The notes below the pieces were generated by a model. It had not been told where the DNA came from, did not search any database, and was given only the letters and a program-made list of their open reading frames with translations. Positions 51,495 to 60,531 of a stretch of 64,000 nucleotides of DNA are shown here, piece by piece. Location: NCBI RefSeq assembly GCF_003387475.1, contig NZ_QUNO01000002.1, positions 1-64,000 of the forward strand, written 5' to 3'. Origin of the DNA: Kutzneria buriramensis (GTDB taxonomy: Bacteria; Actinomycetota; Actinomycetes; Mycobacteriales; Pseudonocardiaceae). Position 1 is the first letter of the stretch; each line of letters starts with the position of its first letter. Made by a program: the position numbers and the translations under genes.

Positions 51495-54400
51495 CTACGA
51501 GATCGTCACGGTGCCGGACAGCGGCAGCGACCGCGACGAACCGCCGACGGACACGGTGTTGACGCCGGAAGCCTTGGTCCACCCGTTGTTCCAGTACTGG
51601 AAGCTCCGCGCGTCCAAGGTGACGGAGACGTGCTGCGACTGGCCCGGTGACAGAGCCACCCGCGAGAAGCCACGGAGGTTGTCGGGCGGCTCGCCGACGG
51701 CTGCGGGCTGCGACACGTACACCTGGGCGACCTCGGTGCCGGCACGGGAACCGGTATTGGTGACCGTGAACCCGACCTGGACGTCGCCGGCAGCGTCCGG
51801 AGCAGATACCGACAGCCCCGAGTAGCCGAAACTCGTGTAGGAAAGACCGAACCCGAACGGGAACATCGGCGCGATGTGCTGACTGTCGTACCACCGGTAG
51901 CCGACGTCGAGTCCCTCCGAATACTGCACACTCCCGTTCTGACCGGGCCATTGCGCCCCGGAATGAGCCGGCACGTCGTTGAGGGAGTTCGGGAAGGTCA
52001 CGGGAAGCTTCCCGGAGAAGTTGCTGTTACCGAACAGAAGCGACGCTATGGCGGCGCCGTCCTCCTGGCCGGGGAACCAGTTCTCGACGATGCCCCGAAC
52101 GGAACCGGCCCACGGCATGGTGACCGCCGAACCGGAGTTGACGACCACCACGGTGTTGGGGTTCGCCGCCGCGACCTGGCTGATCAGGGTGTTCTGATCC
52201 GACGACAGGTCGATGTTCTGGAGATCCCCGCCCTCGGAGCCGGAATTGCTGACGAAAACCACCGCGGTGGAGGCGTTCCGGGCGGCGGCAACCGCCTGGC
52301 CCAACAGATCCTGGTTGGGGATCTGCCAACCCAGGTTGAGCTGGCTCCCGCCGCCGTCCTGGAAGTAGTCGACCTCGACGCTGACGGGCTGCCCGGCGGT
52401 CAAGGCGATGGAGCCGGTCCTGGTCGTCGGCGGCTGGTCCGCCCAGTTGCCGATCACCTGCTGCCCGTTGACGAACAGTCGGCTGCCGTCGTCGCTGGTC
52501 AGCGAGAACGTGTACGTGCCGGTGGTCGGCGGCGTGAGGGTACCGGTCCACTTGGCGGACCAGTTGGTGGCGGGCACGCCCGAGGTCGGCGGCTGGGTGC
52601 CCCAGATGAAGTCGATGTCGGGGTCGGTCCGGGTCAGAATGGCCGGCCCGGAAAGGGAAGTGCCGTTGTAGAAGGTGGCCGTCAGCCCGTTGCCGAACGC
52701 GGAGGGATCGACGATCTCGCCGTTGGGGGCGGCGACGCCCTGCGAGTAGGTGACCGAACCGCCGTGAGCCTTGATGCCCTGGTACGGCGTCACCACGTGC
52801 GGGGCGTTGACGTGGGCGGAGCCGCCGCCGGCGGTCAGAGCGTTCTGACCGGCGTCATCACCGATCACGGCGATGGACCCGGAACCCAGCGGCAGCACGG
52901 AGTTGCTGTTCTTCAGCAACACGCTGCCCTCGGTGGCGACCTGCGAAGCCACCGAGGCATGTGCGTCCGAGGTGACGACGGAGTTGATGGTGCCGGTGGG
53001 GGAATGGTCGAACAGGCCGGCCCGGAACATCGCCACGAGAATGGCCCGCACGTGGCTGTCGATGGTCGCGATGGACACCTGACCGCCGGCGACGGCCTGC
53101 GTCAGCGGCGCGCCGTAGTACTGGCTGCCGTCCATCTCCATGTCCATGCCGTTGGTGACGGCCGGAACCGTGGAGTGGGTGCCGCCCCAGTCGGACGTGA
53201 CGAAGCCGGAGAAACCCAGCTGCTGGCGCAGAATCGTGTTGAGCAGCTGGCCGTTCTCGCACGCGAAGGTGCCGTTGATCTCCGCGTACGAGCACATCAC
53301 GGAGTCGGTCCGGCCCTGCTGCACGGCGGCCTGGAACGCGGGCAGGTAGACCTCCTGCTCGGTGCGGTCCGACACGACGGCGTTGTCCTGCGGGGTGTTC
53401 CGGTACGTCTCCTGGTTGTACACGGCGTAGTGCTTGACCTGCGTCATCGGGCCGGCCGCGCGAATGCCCTGCAGGTCGGCGGCGCCGAGCTGGCCGGCCA
53501 GGTACGGGTCCTCGCCGAGCGACTCGAAGGCCCGCCCCCAGCGGGGATCCCGCACGATGTTGATCGTTGGACCAAGGACGAGGTTCGCGCCCTTGCCCCA
53601 CTCCTCGGACCCGATCACGCCGCCGTACTGCTTCATCAGCGCGGTGTCCCAGGTGGCAGCCCCGGCGACCGGCGCCGGCAGCTGGGTGACGCCGACGGCG
53701 CCGTCGGCGACACCCGCCGGCCCGTCCTGCAGGTGCAGGCCGGGAATCCCGAGGCGGGGTATGGGATCCACGCAGGCTCCGTAGCCGCAGGACGCCCCGC
53801 CGTGCATCATGGTCAGCTTCTCGTCGGTGGTCATCTGCGCCAGCAGCGCGTCGGCCCGCTGCTCCGGCGAACCGGGCGGCGGCGGGGCCGACGGCGTGCC
53901 GTAGACCTGGAACTCGGACACCTGGCCGGCGGGCCAGCCGGTGTTGGCGGTGAACGTCAGCCGCAGGTAGCGCTGCGCGCTGCCGGGCAGCGAGATCGTC
54001 ACGGTGTTGCCGGTGGCCGGATCGAAGCGATATCCGTTGCTGGCCACGAGAGTCGAGAAGGTGGTGCCGTCATTGCTGCCGCCGACGGCGAGCGTCTGCG
54101 TGCGGGCGCCCCAGGCCGTGGCGGGCGGCAGCGTCAACGTGATCGAGTTGACGGCGTCGGCGGCGCCGAGATCGACCTGCAACCACTGGGGAAATGCGCC
54201 ATTGACGCTTTCCCAGTAGCTGCTGGTGTTGTTGTCGTTGGCGTTGCCCGGCGGGAAGCCGCCCTGCGAGCCGCTGGCGGTCATCGCCTTACCCAGGGCC
54301 AGGTTCACGGGCGACGGCCCGATCGAACCCGGATCGAACCTGTCGACCCAGTACCTGGTGCGGTCCAGGTACGCGGTGGACGAGGCGGTGCCGGTCTGCC

Positions 54401-55394
54401 CGTACGCGCCGCTGTAGGTGAGATATCCGTGCCCCGCGGGCGGATTCGAGCTGGCCGGTTCGATCTGGGAGCCCTCGTGCCACTCGTTGAACGACGTCAC
54501 CGACACCCAGTCCGGACTGCCGCCGATCCCGGGGTCGAGCGCGTTGTTCCACGTCTTGTCGTACTCGGCGCCGTTCGCGCGGTCGACGGTCGGCGTGCTG
54601 TTGCCGGGCACCGCGCGGTCGTCGATGTAGCCGGGCGCCACCGACGGGGCCCACACCATGCCGTGCTGGTGGCAGTACGCGCCGGCATCGGCCCAGCCGG
54701 GCGCGGTCGCGGCGGCGATGCCGTCGTAGGTGTACATGCCGTTGAAGTGCGCGACCTTGGACGTGTCGGTGGTCTGCGCCAGCACGATGTTCGAGCCGGT
54801 CACGGAGTCCAGCGGGGACCAGTCGGCGATGTCGAGGCTGTCGAAGAGGTAGAACGCGGGTTTGTCGGCGTGCGAGGGATCCCGGTAGAAGGCGGGGCTC
54901 GAACCGTAGTGGGAGTCGATGTAGTTGATGTCCGACACCACGGACGCGGCGGTGCGGCCCCCGTACGGCTCGATGTGCCAGGCGACCCGGACGCCGTGGC
55001 GCGCGGCGGCGGCCAGCGTGCCGGCGGCCAGGCCGTCCTCATAGGACCCCTGGCCCCACCAGCTGTAGATGATCACGCCGGCGCCGGACCGGGCGACCCA
55101 GGCCATCTGCTGGTCCACGGCCCCGTTGACGTCGCCGGAGTCGTACGGGCCGAGCGAGGGGTAGTAGTTGGAGCCGATGTCGTCGGGCGGGGTGTGCCCG
55201 CCCTGGTCCCAGTGCCGGTAGCTGCCGTTCACGGTCGGGCTGCCGTACCAGGGGTAGTAGAAGAGCTGGACCTTGTCGGAGAGTCCAGCGGCGTTACGGG
55301 CCAGCGCCGTCGGGGCGTGGGCGGCGACGAGCGTTCCCACGAGCAGGGTGAGGACGGCGACCAGGCTTCTCAAGCTTCGCATGGCAGGGTCCAT
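51495..55394 (-). CDS. Secreted GH99-CBM32-GH3(PA14) fusion glycosidase
   Basis: A 1299-residue exported enzyme with two different catalytic units. A signal peptide covers residues 1 to about 35 (LVAVLTLLVGTLVAAHAPTALA). A GH99-like domain follows (about 40-350: LFYYPWYG, GAGVIIYSWWGQGSYED, SVTSFNEWHEGSQIEPA). Then a discoidin/CBM32 domain (about 360-500, NLALGKAMTASG..WLQVDLG). The GH3 part starts near 510 (RADALLAQMTTDEKL), has its Asp nucleophile in VTSDWGG (about 733) and a PA14 insert (about 906-1025), with the likely acid/base Glu in NSGSEGGD (about 1053). A FnIII-like end closes it. GH99 enzymes cleave alpha-mannosides internally; GH3 are exo-beta-glycosidases. The combination suggests stepwise attack on a branched glycan. 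ATG 55394 or 55382 may start it. Confidence 0.88.
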   Translation of the reverse strand: MDPAMRSLRSLVAVLTLLVGTLVAAHAPTALARNAAGLSDKVQLFYYPWYGSPTVNGSYRHWDQGGHTPPDDIGSNYYPSLGPYDSGDVNGAVDQQMAWVARSGAGVIIYSWWGQGSYEDGLAAGTLAAAARHGVRVAWHIEPYGGRTAASVVSDINYIDSHYGSSPAFYRDPSHADKPAFYLFDSLDIADWSPLDSVTGSNIVLAQTTDTSKVAHFNGMYTYDGIAAATAPGWADAGAYCHQHGMVWAPSVAPGYIDDRAVPGNSTPTVDRANGAEYDKTWNNALDPGIGGSPDWVSVTSFNEWHEGSQIEPASSNPPAGHGYLTYSGAYGQTGTASSTAYLDRTRYWVDRFDPGSIGPSPVNLALGKAMTASGSQGGFPPGNANDNNTSSYWESVNGAFPQWLQVDLGAADAVNSITLTLPPATAWGARTQTLAVGGSNDGTTFSTLVASNGYRFDPATGNTVTISLPGSAQRYLRLTFTANTGWPAGQVSEFQVYGTPSAPPPPGSPEQRADALLAQMTTDEKLTMMHGGASCGYGACVDPIPRLGIPGLHLQDGPAGVADGAVGVTQLPAPVAGAATWDTALMKQYGGVIGSEEWGKGANLVLGPTINIVRDPRWGRAFESLGEDPYLAGQLGAADLQGIRAAGPMTQVKHYAVYNQETYRNTPQDNAVVSDRTEQEVYLPAFQAAVQQGRTDSVMCSYAEINGTFACENGQLLNTILRQQLGFSGFVTSDWGGTHSTVPAVTNGMDMEMDGSQYYGAPLTQAVAGGQVSIATIDSHVRAILVAMFRAGLFDHSPTGTINSVVTSDAHASVASQVATEGSVLLKNSNSVLPLGSGSIAVIGDDAGQNALTAGGGSAHVNAPHVVTPYQGIKAHGGSVTYSQGVAAPNGEIVDPSAFGNGLTATFYNGTSLSGPAILTRTDPDIDFIWGTQPPTSGVPATNWSAKWTGTLTPPTTGTYTFSLTSDDGSRLFVNGQQVIGNWADQPPTTRTGSIALTAGQPVSVEVDYFQDGGGSQLNLGWQIPNQDLLGQAVAAARNASTAVVFVSNSGSEGGDLQNIDLSSDQNTLISQVAAANPNTVVVVNSGSAVTMPWAGSVRGIVENWFPGQEDGAAIASLLFGNSNFSGKLPVTFPNSLNDVPAHSGAQWPGQNGSVQYSEGLDVGYRWYDSQHIAPMFPFGFGLSYTSFGYSGLSVSAPDAAGDVQVGFTVTNTGSRAGTEVAQVYVSQPAAVGEPPDNLRGFSRVALSPGQSQHVSVTLDARSFQYWNNGWTKASGVNTVSVGGSSRSLPLSGTVTIS

Positions 55395-55509
55395 TCGGAA
55401 GCCGATGTAACACGGATGTGAAACGACCATAGGCTTCTGAACAGAAAGCTGCAATAGATCTACTACTTTGCGCAAGATTACGACATGCGCGACTCTGGGC
55501 ATGCGGAAA

Positions 55510-55539
55510 CCCCGCCCGGTCGGCACTGACCGGGCGGGG
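55510..55539 (-). terminator. Terminator of the second GH3 gene
   Basis: CCCCGCCCGGTC (55510-55521) and GACCGGGCGGGG (55528-55539) pair perfectly around six bases. On the minus strand TTT follows, 16 bp after the upstream gene's stop. Confidence 0.88.
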
Positions 55540-55554
55540 CGCCCACAACGTCCG

Positions 55555-58500
55555 TCAGCCAGCTGCGACGGCGAAGACGTGCAGCTTGGGCTGGCCCTGG
55601 GTGGCCACCGAGGTGACGTTGGGCAGGGTCACCACCGCGACCGTCTTGCCGGCCTGCAACGGAACCGACGCGTAGTACATGTTGACGTGCTGCGTCTGCT
55701 GCCCGCCGCTGTTGTTGAGATACGGCAGCCCGGCCACCACGTCCTCGCCGGGGATCGACGGCGAGGACCACCAGTCGTTGAAGCCCAGTGCGAACTGCTG
55801 TGTGGTGCCGTCGGTGTAGACGATCGTGCCGCCGCCCGACGGCGTGCCGGAGTCACCGGTGCCGATGAAGCCCAGCTTGCTGCCGGAACCCGTCAGCAGC
55901 ACCGATTGGCCGCCGGTGAGCACGTTGTCCGGCTGCCCGTTGCCGGAGGTCGGCCAGGTGAAGGTCAGGCCGTCGTGCTGCACGGCGCCGCCCGAGGCGA
56001 CCCCAGCTGCGGCCAGCGCCTGCGCGGAGTAGCTCAGGCCGCCGCCGTCGAGGTTGGCGGCGCCGGTGTTGTGGTCGTCGCTGATGCCGACGTTGTCGTA
56101 CGCGGCGGAAAGCGACCCGTACGGCACCGACACCTGGCCGACATCCGTTCTGGTGCCGGCACTTGTCGTCGCCGACGCGCTGAACGCGTACGCCCCCGGC
56201 GTCGCCGATCCGGGTGCGGTGATCTGCCACGTCGTCTTCACGGTCTGACCGCCGGCCACCGACGGGAACGAGGCCGGCGAGGTCGCCGTCGCCGTCCAGC
56301 CGGCGGGTGCGGTGATCGACATCGTCACGTTGGTGATGGCCGTGTTGCCGCCGTTGGCGAACGACGTCGTCGCGGTGATGCTGTTGCCCGCCTGGACCAT
56401 CGGCGGGATGGACAGCGTCAGCGAGTGCCCGACGACGACCACCGCGGTGCCGGTGACGCCGTTGACCGTGACCTTGATCGTCGCCACGCCGTCGCCGGCC
56501 GCCCGGACCAGGCCCTTCGCGTCGACCGTGGCCACCGCGGTGTTGCTGGAGGCGTAGGTGACCTTGGCCTTGGAGAGGTCCACGAAGGACTGGTCGTTGT
56601 TCACGGCCATGACGATGTCGTCGGCGACGGCGTGCTGCTGGCCGGTGTCGTCGGCGATCCACTTGTTCTTGCCGGTGAGGTCGATCGTGTCGCCGGCGCG
56701 GAACTCCACCTGGCCCGGCTGCACGGTGACGTAGGAGATCTTGGGCGTGATGGCCCCGGTCACCGTGGTCTTCACCGAGCCGGCCACGTCCCGGGAGTTG
56801 GACGCCACCTGGAACTGGAACACGCCGTCGTACACCGTCTGGCGGGTGCCGTCCCACAGCGACAGGTCGGAGATCGTCACCGGAATGGTGATCTTCTGCG
56901 ACTGCCCCGGCTTGAGCACGTTCGTCTTGGCGAAGCCGGCCAGCCGCTTGATCGGCAGCTCCACGTTCGGCACGGTGAACTGTTGCGCCGCATAGAGTTG
57001 CGCCACGGTGGCGCCGGCCGTCCTACCGGTGTTGGTCACCGTGAACGAGACGTTGACCGTGCCGTCGGCGTTGACCGTCGACTTGTCGATCGACGCCGGC
57101 GAGTAGGCGAACGTCGAGTAGCTCAGGCCGTAGCCGAAGGGGTAGCTGGGCGTGCCGGTGAAGTACTGGTACGTCCGGCCGAGGCCGTTGGTGGCCGACG
57201 GCGCCAGGCCGTAGTCGTTCATCGGCGGCAGCTGCGAATCGTCCTTGTACCACGTGAAGTTCAGGTGGCCGCTCGGGTTCTGCTTGCCGGTCAAGACGTC
57301 CGCCAGTGCCGCGCCCTGGGCCTGCCCGTTGTAGCCGGAGAACAGGATCGACGGCACGCTGCCCTGCACGTCGTCGAGCACGACCGGGCCGTCCGACTGC
57401 ACGACCAGCGCCGTGTTCGGGTTGCCCAGCGCGGCGACCTGCGTGATCAGCGAGTGGTAGTTGCCGGGGATCGCCAGCGTGCTGCGGTCGTGGCCCTCGT
57501 TCGCCACGGACCCGTCCGTGCCGACGAATTCCACCACCAGGTCTGCACTCTTGATGTCCGCCTGCGTCTGCGCGGACAGCACCGCCGGCCCGGTCGAGCC
57601 GGTGGAGGTCCCGGCGGCATCGAAGATCACCTGCGCGCCGGGAATCGCGGCCTTGATGCCGCCGACCGCCCCGACCTGCACGGTCGGCTGGCCGGAGTAG
57701 TTGCCCAGGGTGACCTTGTTGGCCATGTCGCCGAGGACGACCACCTTGCGCACCTTCGACGGGTTCACCGGCAGCACGCTGTGGTCGTTCTTCAGCAGCA
57801 CCAACGAGTTGTCCGCCACCTGCTGCGCCAGCGCCTGGTGCGCCGGGCTCTGGATGGTGTCCTTGGTGATCTTCGTGTACGGCACGGAGCCGACCGGGTC
57901 GAACTCGCCGGTCTGCATCCGGACCGTGAACACCGGCACCAGCGCCGCGTCCAGCGCGCCCTCGCTGAGCACGCCGGCGTCGATCGCCTCCTGGATGTTG
58001 GGCAGGGTGTTCTCCTCGCCCGGGCAGTTCAGCGCGGTGCCGGCGCGCAGCGCGTACGCCTCGCCGCCGGCCGGCCCGGACACCTTCTGGCCGGACGCGG
58101 TGTTCGTCCAGGTGGCGCCCGAACCCTTGCCGTCGGTGGTCCAGCCGGGCGGCGCCCAGTTGTGGCCGTCGTTGGGCTGCTTGTAGGTGGTGCCGACCGC
58201 GCCGCAGTCGGACGTGATGTAGCCGCCGAAGCCGTAAGTGCGCTGCGCCAACGCATTCGTGGTGTAGGTGTCGGCCACCGACGGCGTGCCGTTGATCGCG
58301 TTGTACGAGGTCATCAGGCCGGACACGTGCGCGTTCTCGATCAGGCTGCGGAACTGCGCCGTGTAGTAGTCGCGGATGTCGGCGTCGCTGGCGTCCGAGC
58401 TGATGCCGGTGCGGTTGAGCTCCACGTCGTTCAGCGCGTAGTGCTTGGCCGTCGCGGCGACCTTGAGATATCCGTTGCCGGACTGGCCGTTCTGCTTGTT

Positions 58501-59103
58501 GCCCTGGTAACCGTTGACGAATGCGCCGGCGATCTGCCCGACCAGGTACGGGTCCTCGCCGAACGCCTCGTCGGTGCGGCCCCAGCGGGGATCGCGGTCC
58601 ATGTTGACGGTCGGGGCCCAGTAGGTGAGGGAGCCGTAGTCGTTGACGTCCGGTCCGATGTTGTTGGGGCTGACGCCCCACAGCGACTTGTCCAGGAAGC
58701 CGCGGATCTCGTCGGAGATCGCGGTCGTCTCCTGGTACTCCAGGCTCGGGTCCCAGGCCATGCTGGACGCGAAGTTGGTCGGGAAGCTGGTGGCGTGCAC
58801 CTGGTCCGGCGGGGTGTTGGGGTTGGTGGCGGCGCCGAGCCGGTTGATGCCGTGCTGGCCCTCGCTCCAGTAGGTGTACTGCTGCACCCCGAGCCGGGGG
58901 ATGGCCGGCGCGCTGTTGGTGGAGAGCTGGCGGACCTTCTCCTCCAGCGTCATCCGGGACACCAGGTCGGCCGCGCGCTCGGCGAACGAGTAGTGGGTGT
59001 CCTTGTAGACCGGTAAGGGGTCGGTGGCAGCCGCGCTGCCGCTGGTCAGCCCGAGTGCGCAGAGCACCGCGCACGCCGAGGCCACAGTCGCCGTTGTCCG
59101 CAT
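55555..59103 (-). CDS. Secreted multi-domain GH3 beta-glycosidase
   Basis: A 1182-residue exported enzyme. A signal peptide covers residues 1-26 (VASACAVLCALGLTSGSAAA). The GH3 N-terminal domain follows (RAADLVSRMTLEEKVRQLS, MDRDPRWGRTDEAFGEDPYLVG), with the Asp nucleophile in YITSDCGAVG near residue 300. The GH3 C-terminal domain and FnIII-like domain extend to about 780 (FGYGLSYSTFAYSP, VSFTVTNTGRTAGATVAQLY). A BIG2-like unit is at about 830-890, a NEW3-type Ig unit at 900-990, and a jelly-roll-like C-terminus binds sugar, by inference. The pattern suits xylan- or glucan-derived substrates. It is divergent from the ROK regulator. Confidence 0.9.
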   Translation of the reverse strand: MRTTATVASACAVLCALGLTSGSAAATDPLPVYKDTHYSFAERAADLVSRMTLEEKVRQLSTNSAPAIPRLGVQQYTYWSEGQHGINRLGAATNPNTPPDQVHATSFPTNFASSMAWDPSLEYQETTAISDEIRGFLDKSLWGVSPNNIGPDVNDYGSLTYWAPTVNMDRDPRWGRTDEAFGEDPYLVGQIAGAFVNGYQGNKQNGQSGNGYLKVAATAKHYALNDVELNRTGISSDASDADIRDYYTAQFRSLIENAHVSGLMTSYNAINGTPSVADTYTTNALAQRTYGFGGYITSDCGAVGTTYKQPNDGHNWAPPGWTTDGKGSGATWTNTASGQKVSGPAGGEAYALRAGTALNCPGEENTLPNIQEAIDAGVLSEGALDAALVPVFTVRMQTGEFDPVGSVPYTKITKDTIQSPAHQALAQQVADNSLVLLKNDHSVLPVNPSKVRKVVVLGDMANKVTLGNYSGQPTVQVGAVGGIKAAIPGAQVIFDAAGTSTGSTGPAVLSAQTQADIKSADLVVEFVGTDGSVANEGHDRSTLAIPGNYHSLITQVAALGNPNTALVVQSDGPVVLDDVQGSVPSILFSGYNGQAQGAALADVLTGKQNPSGHLNFTWYKDDSQLPPMNDYGLAPSATNGLGRTYQYFTGTPSYPFGYGLSYSTFAYSPASIDKSTVNADGTVNVSFTVTNTGRTAGATVAQLYAAQQFTVPNVELPIKRLAGFAKTNVLKPGQSQKITIPVTISDLSLWDGTRQTVYDGVFQFQVASNSRDVAGSVKTTVTGAITPKISYVTVQPGQVEFRAGDTIDLTGKNKWIADDTGQQHAVADDIVMAVNNDQSFVDLSKAKVTYASSNTAVATVDAKGLVRAAGDGVATIKVTVNGVTGTAVVVVGHSLTLSIPPMVQAGNSITATTSFANGGNTAITNVTMSITAPAGWTATATSPASFPSVAGGQTVKTTWQITAPGSATPGAYAFSASATTSAGTRTDVGQVSVPYGSLSAAYDNVGISDDHNTGAANLDGGGLSYSAQALAAAGVASGGAVQHDGLTFTWPTSGNGQPDNVLTGGQSVLLTGSGSKLGFIGTGDSGTPSGGGTIVYTDGTTQQFALGFNDWWSSPSIPGEDVVAGLPYLNNSGGQQTQHVNMYYASVPLQAGKTVAVVTLPNVTSVATQGQPKLHVFAVAAG

Positions 59104-59257
59104 GACTTTGGCTGCCTCCGTCGTTGGAGAAGCTCGGGCGCGGGGCTGGCGGCGAGGCCATGATTGGCTGGCTTTAGCCCAAAAATGGCGCCCCGACGGA
59201 ACGATAGGCTCAGGATTGTCCGACAGTAGGCCTAAGTCAAGGTGTTACCGTGACCGC

Positions 59258-60451
59258 ATGGCGCAGGCTCCGCTCAACCTCAGGGAAGAGGGCCGGTTGC
59301 GGGTGCTCCAGGCCCTGCACCGCACCGGACACAGCAGCCGGGTGGAGCTGGTCCGGCAGACCGGACTGTCCAAGGCGACCGTGTCCACGCTGGTCGCGGA
59401 CCTGATGGCGGCCGGGCTGGTGCGCGAGGAGCACGAGCCGCCGGGCGAGACCCGCCGCACCGGCCGGCCCGCGCAGGGCCTGTCGCTGGTGCCGACCGCG
59501 GCGTACGCGATCGGCGCGGACATCGGCCACCAGCACGTCCGGGTGGTGCTGTGCGACCTGCTCGGCGAGCCGCTGTGGGACCGCTTCGTGGTCAAGGAGG
59601 TGGACCGGGAGCCGGCGCAGACCTTGGACCTGGTCGCCGACCTGGTGGCCCAGGCGTTGCGGGACAACGACATCGCCGTCGAACGGGTGCTGGGCATCGG
59701 CGCCGGCATCGCCTCGCCGGTGGACAAGGGCGGGGAGCTCGGCCGCTCGATGATCATGTCGGCGTGGGCCGGGCTGCGGCCGGCGTGGGAGCTGGAGCGG
59801 CGCACCGGCCTGTCGGGCGTGGTCACCAACGACGCCAACGCCGGCGCGCTGGCCGAGCGCCTGTACGGAGTCGCCCGAGACACCGGCGACATGGTGTACG
59901 TGCGGCTGTCCGCCGGCATCGGCGCCGGCATCGTCGTCGACGGGCAGCTGATGCTCGGCGCGCGGGGCCTGGCCGGCGAGGTCGGGCACCTGATGGCCGA
60001 GCCCGGCGGGCGGATCTGCCGCTGCGGCAACCGGGGCTGCCTGGAGACGGTCGCGAGCCCGGTGGCGGTGGCGGAGCTGCTGGCCCGCAGCTGGGGCGAG
60101 CCGGTGACGCCGCTGGACCTGCCGCGGCTGGTCGCCGAGGGCAACCCGGGGGCGTGCCGGGCGGTCGAGGACGCCGGCGAGGCCGTCGGCCGGGTGCTGG
60201 CGTCCGTGGTGACGCTGGTGGATCCGGAACTCGTTGTGGTGGGCGGGGATCTGGCGTCCGCCGGGGAGCTCGTGCTGGCACCGGTCCGGTGGAACATCCG
60301 CAAGCACGCGCTGTCGCTGGGCGCGCGGCACGTGTCGGTGGTGGCCGGCGAGCTGGGAGATCGGGCGGAGGTGCGGGGCGCGGCCGGCATCGTGCTGTCG
60401 AACGCGCCCCGCCTGCTCGCGACCGCAGGGGTGGATCTGGCCGCCGGCTGA
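59258..60451 (+). CDS. ROK-family transcriptional regulator
   Basis: A 397-residue NagC/XylR-type regulator. The N-terminal winged helix is RLRVLQALHRTGHSSRVELVRQTGLSKATVSTLVADL. The ROK sugar-kinase-like domain includes VVTNDANAGALAE, AGEVGHLMAEPGG and the zinc motif CRCGNRGCLETVAS. A TACCGT box (59246-59251) ends six bases before ATG 59258, consistent with a leaderless mRNA. It is divergent from the GH3 gene, so it probably represses the glycosidase region until a sugar binds. Confidence 0.9.
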   Translation: MAQAPLNLREEGRLRVLQALHRTGHSSRVELVRQTGLSKATVSTLVADLMAAGLVREEHEPPGETRRTGRPAQGLSLVPTAAYAIGADIGHQHVRVVLCDLLGEPLWDRFVVKEVDREPAQTLDLVADLVAQALRDNDIAVERVLGIGAGIASPVDKGGELGRSMIMSAWAGLRPAWELERRTGLSGVVTNDANAGALAERLYGVARDTGDMVYVRLSAGIGAGIVVDGQLMLGARGLAGEVGHLMAEPGGRICRCGNRGCLETVASPVAVAELLARSWGEPVTPLDLPRLVAEGNPGACRAVEDAGEAVGRVLASVVTLVDPELVVVGGDLASAGELVLAPVRWNIRKHALSLGARHVSVVAGELGDRAEVRGAAGIVLSNAPRLLATAGVDLAAG

Positions 60452-60461
60452 CCCCGCCGAC

Positions 60462-60518
60462 ATGCAGGGAAGGACGCCTTACCCTCGTTCGACGCGGGGA
60501 AGGCGTCCTTCCCTGCGT
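60462..60518. terminator. Long hairpin between ROK and ThuA genes (repeat family B, copy 2)
   Basis: ATGCAGGGAAGGACGCCTTA (60462 on) pairs with GGGAAGGCGTCCTTCCCTGC (60497 on) with two mismatches. The left arm is identical to the hairpin after aroH at 42930. Convergent genes flank it. Confidence 0.75.
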
Positions 60519-60531
60519 CAGGGTCGACCCG

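Noticed and set aside
51876-55421. A 1181-codon plus-strand frame opposite the GH99-GH3 gene
   Set aside because: Composition is His/Val/Arg/Gly shadow type; the minus strand has signal peptide and several clear domains.
55468-59016. A 1182-codon plus-strand frame opposite the second GH3 gene
   Set aside because: Same reason: no domains, shadow composition, and the opposing frame is a clear GH3.
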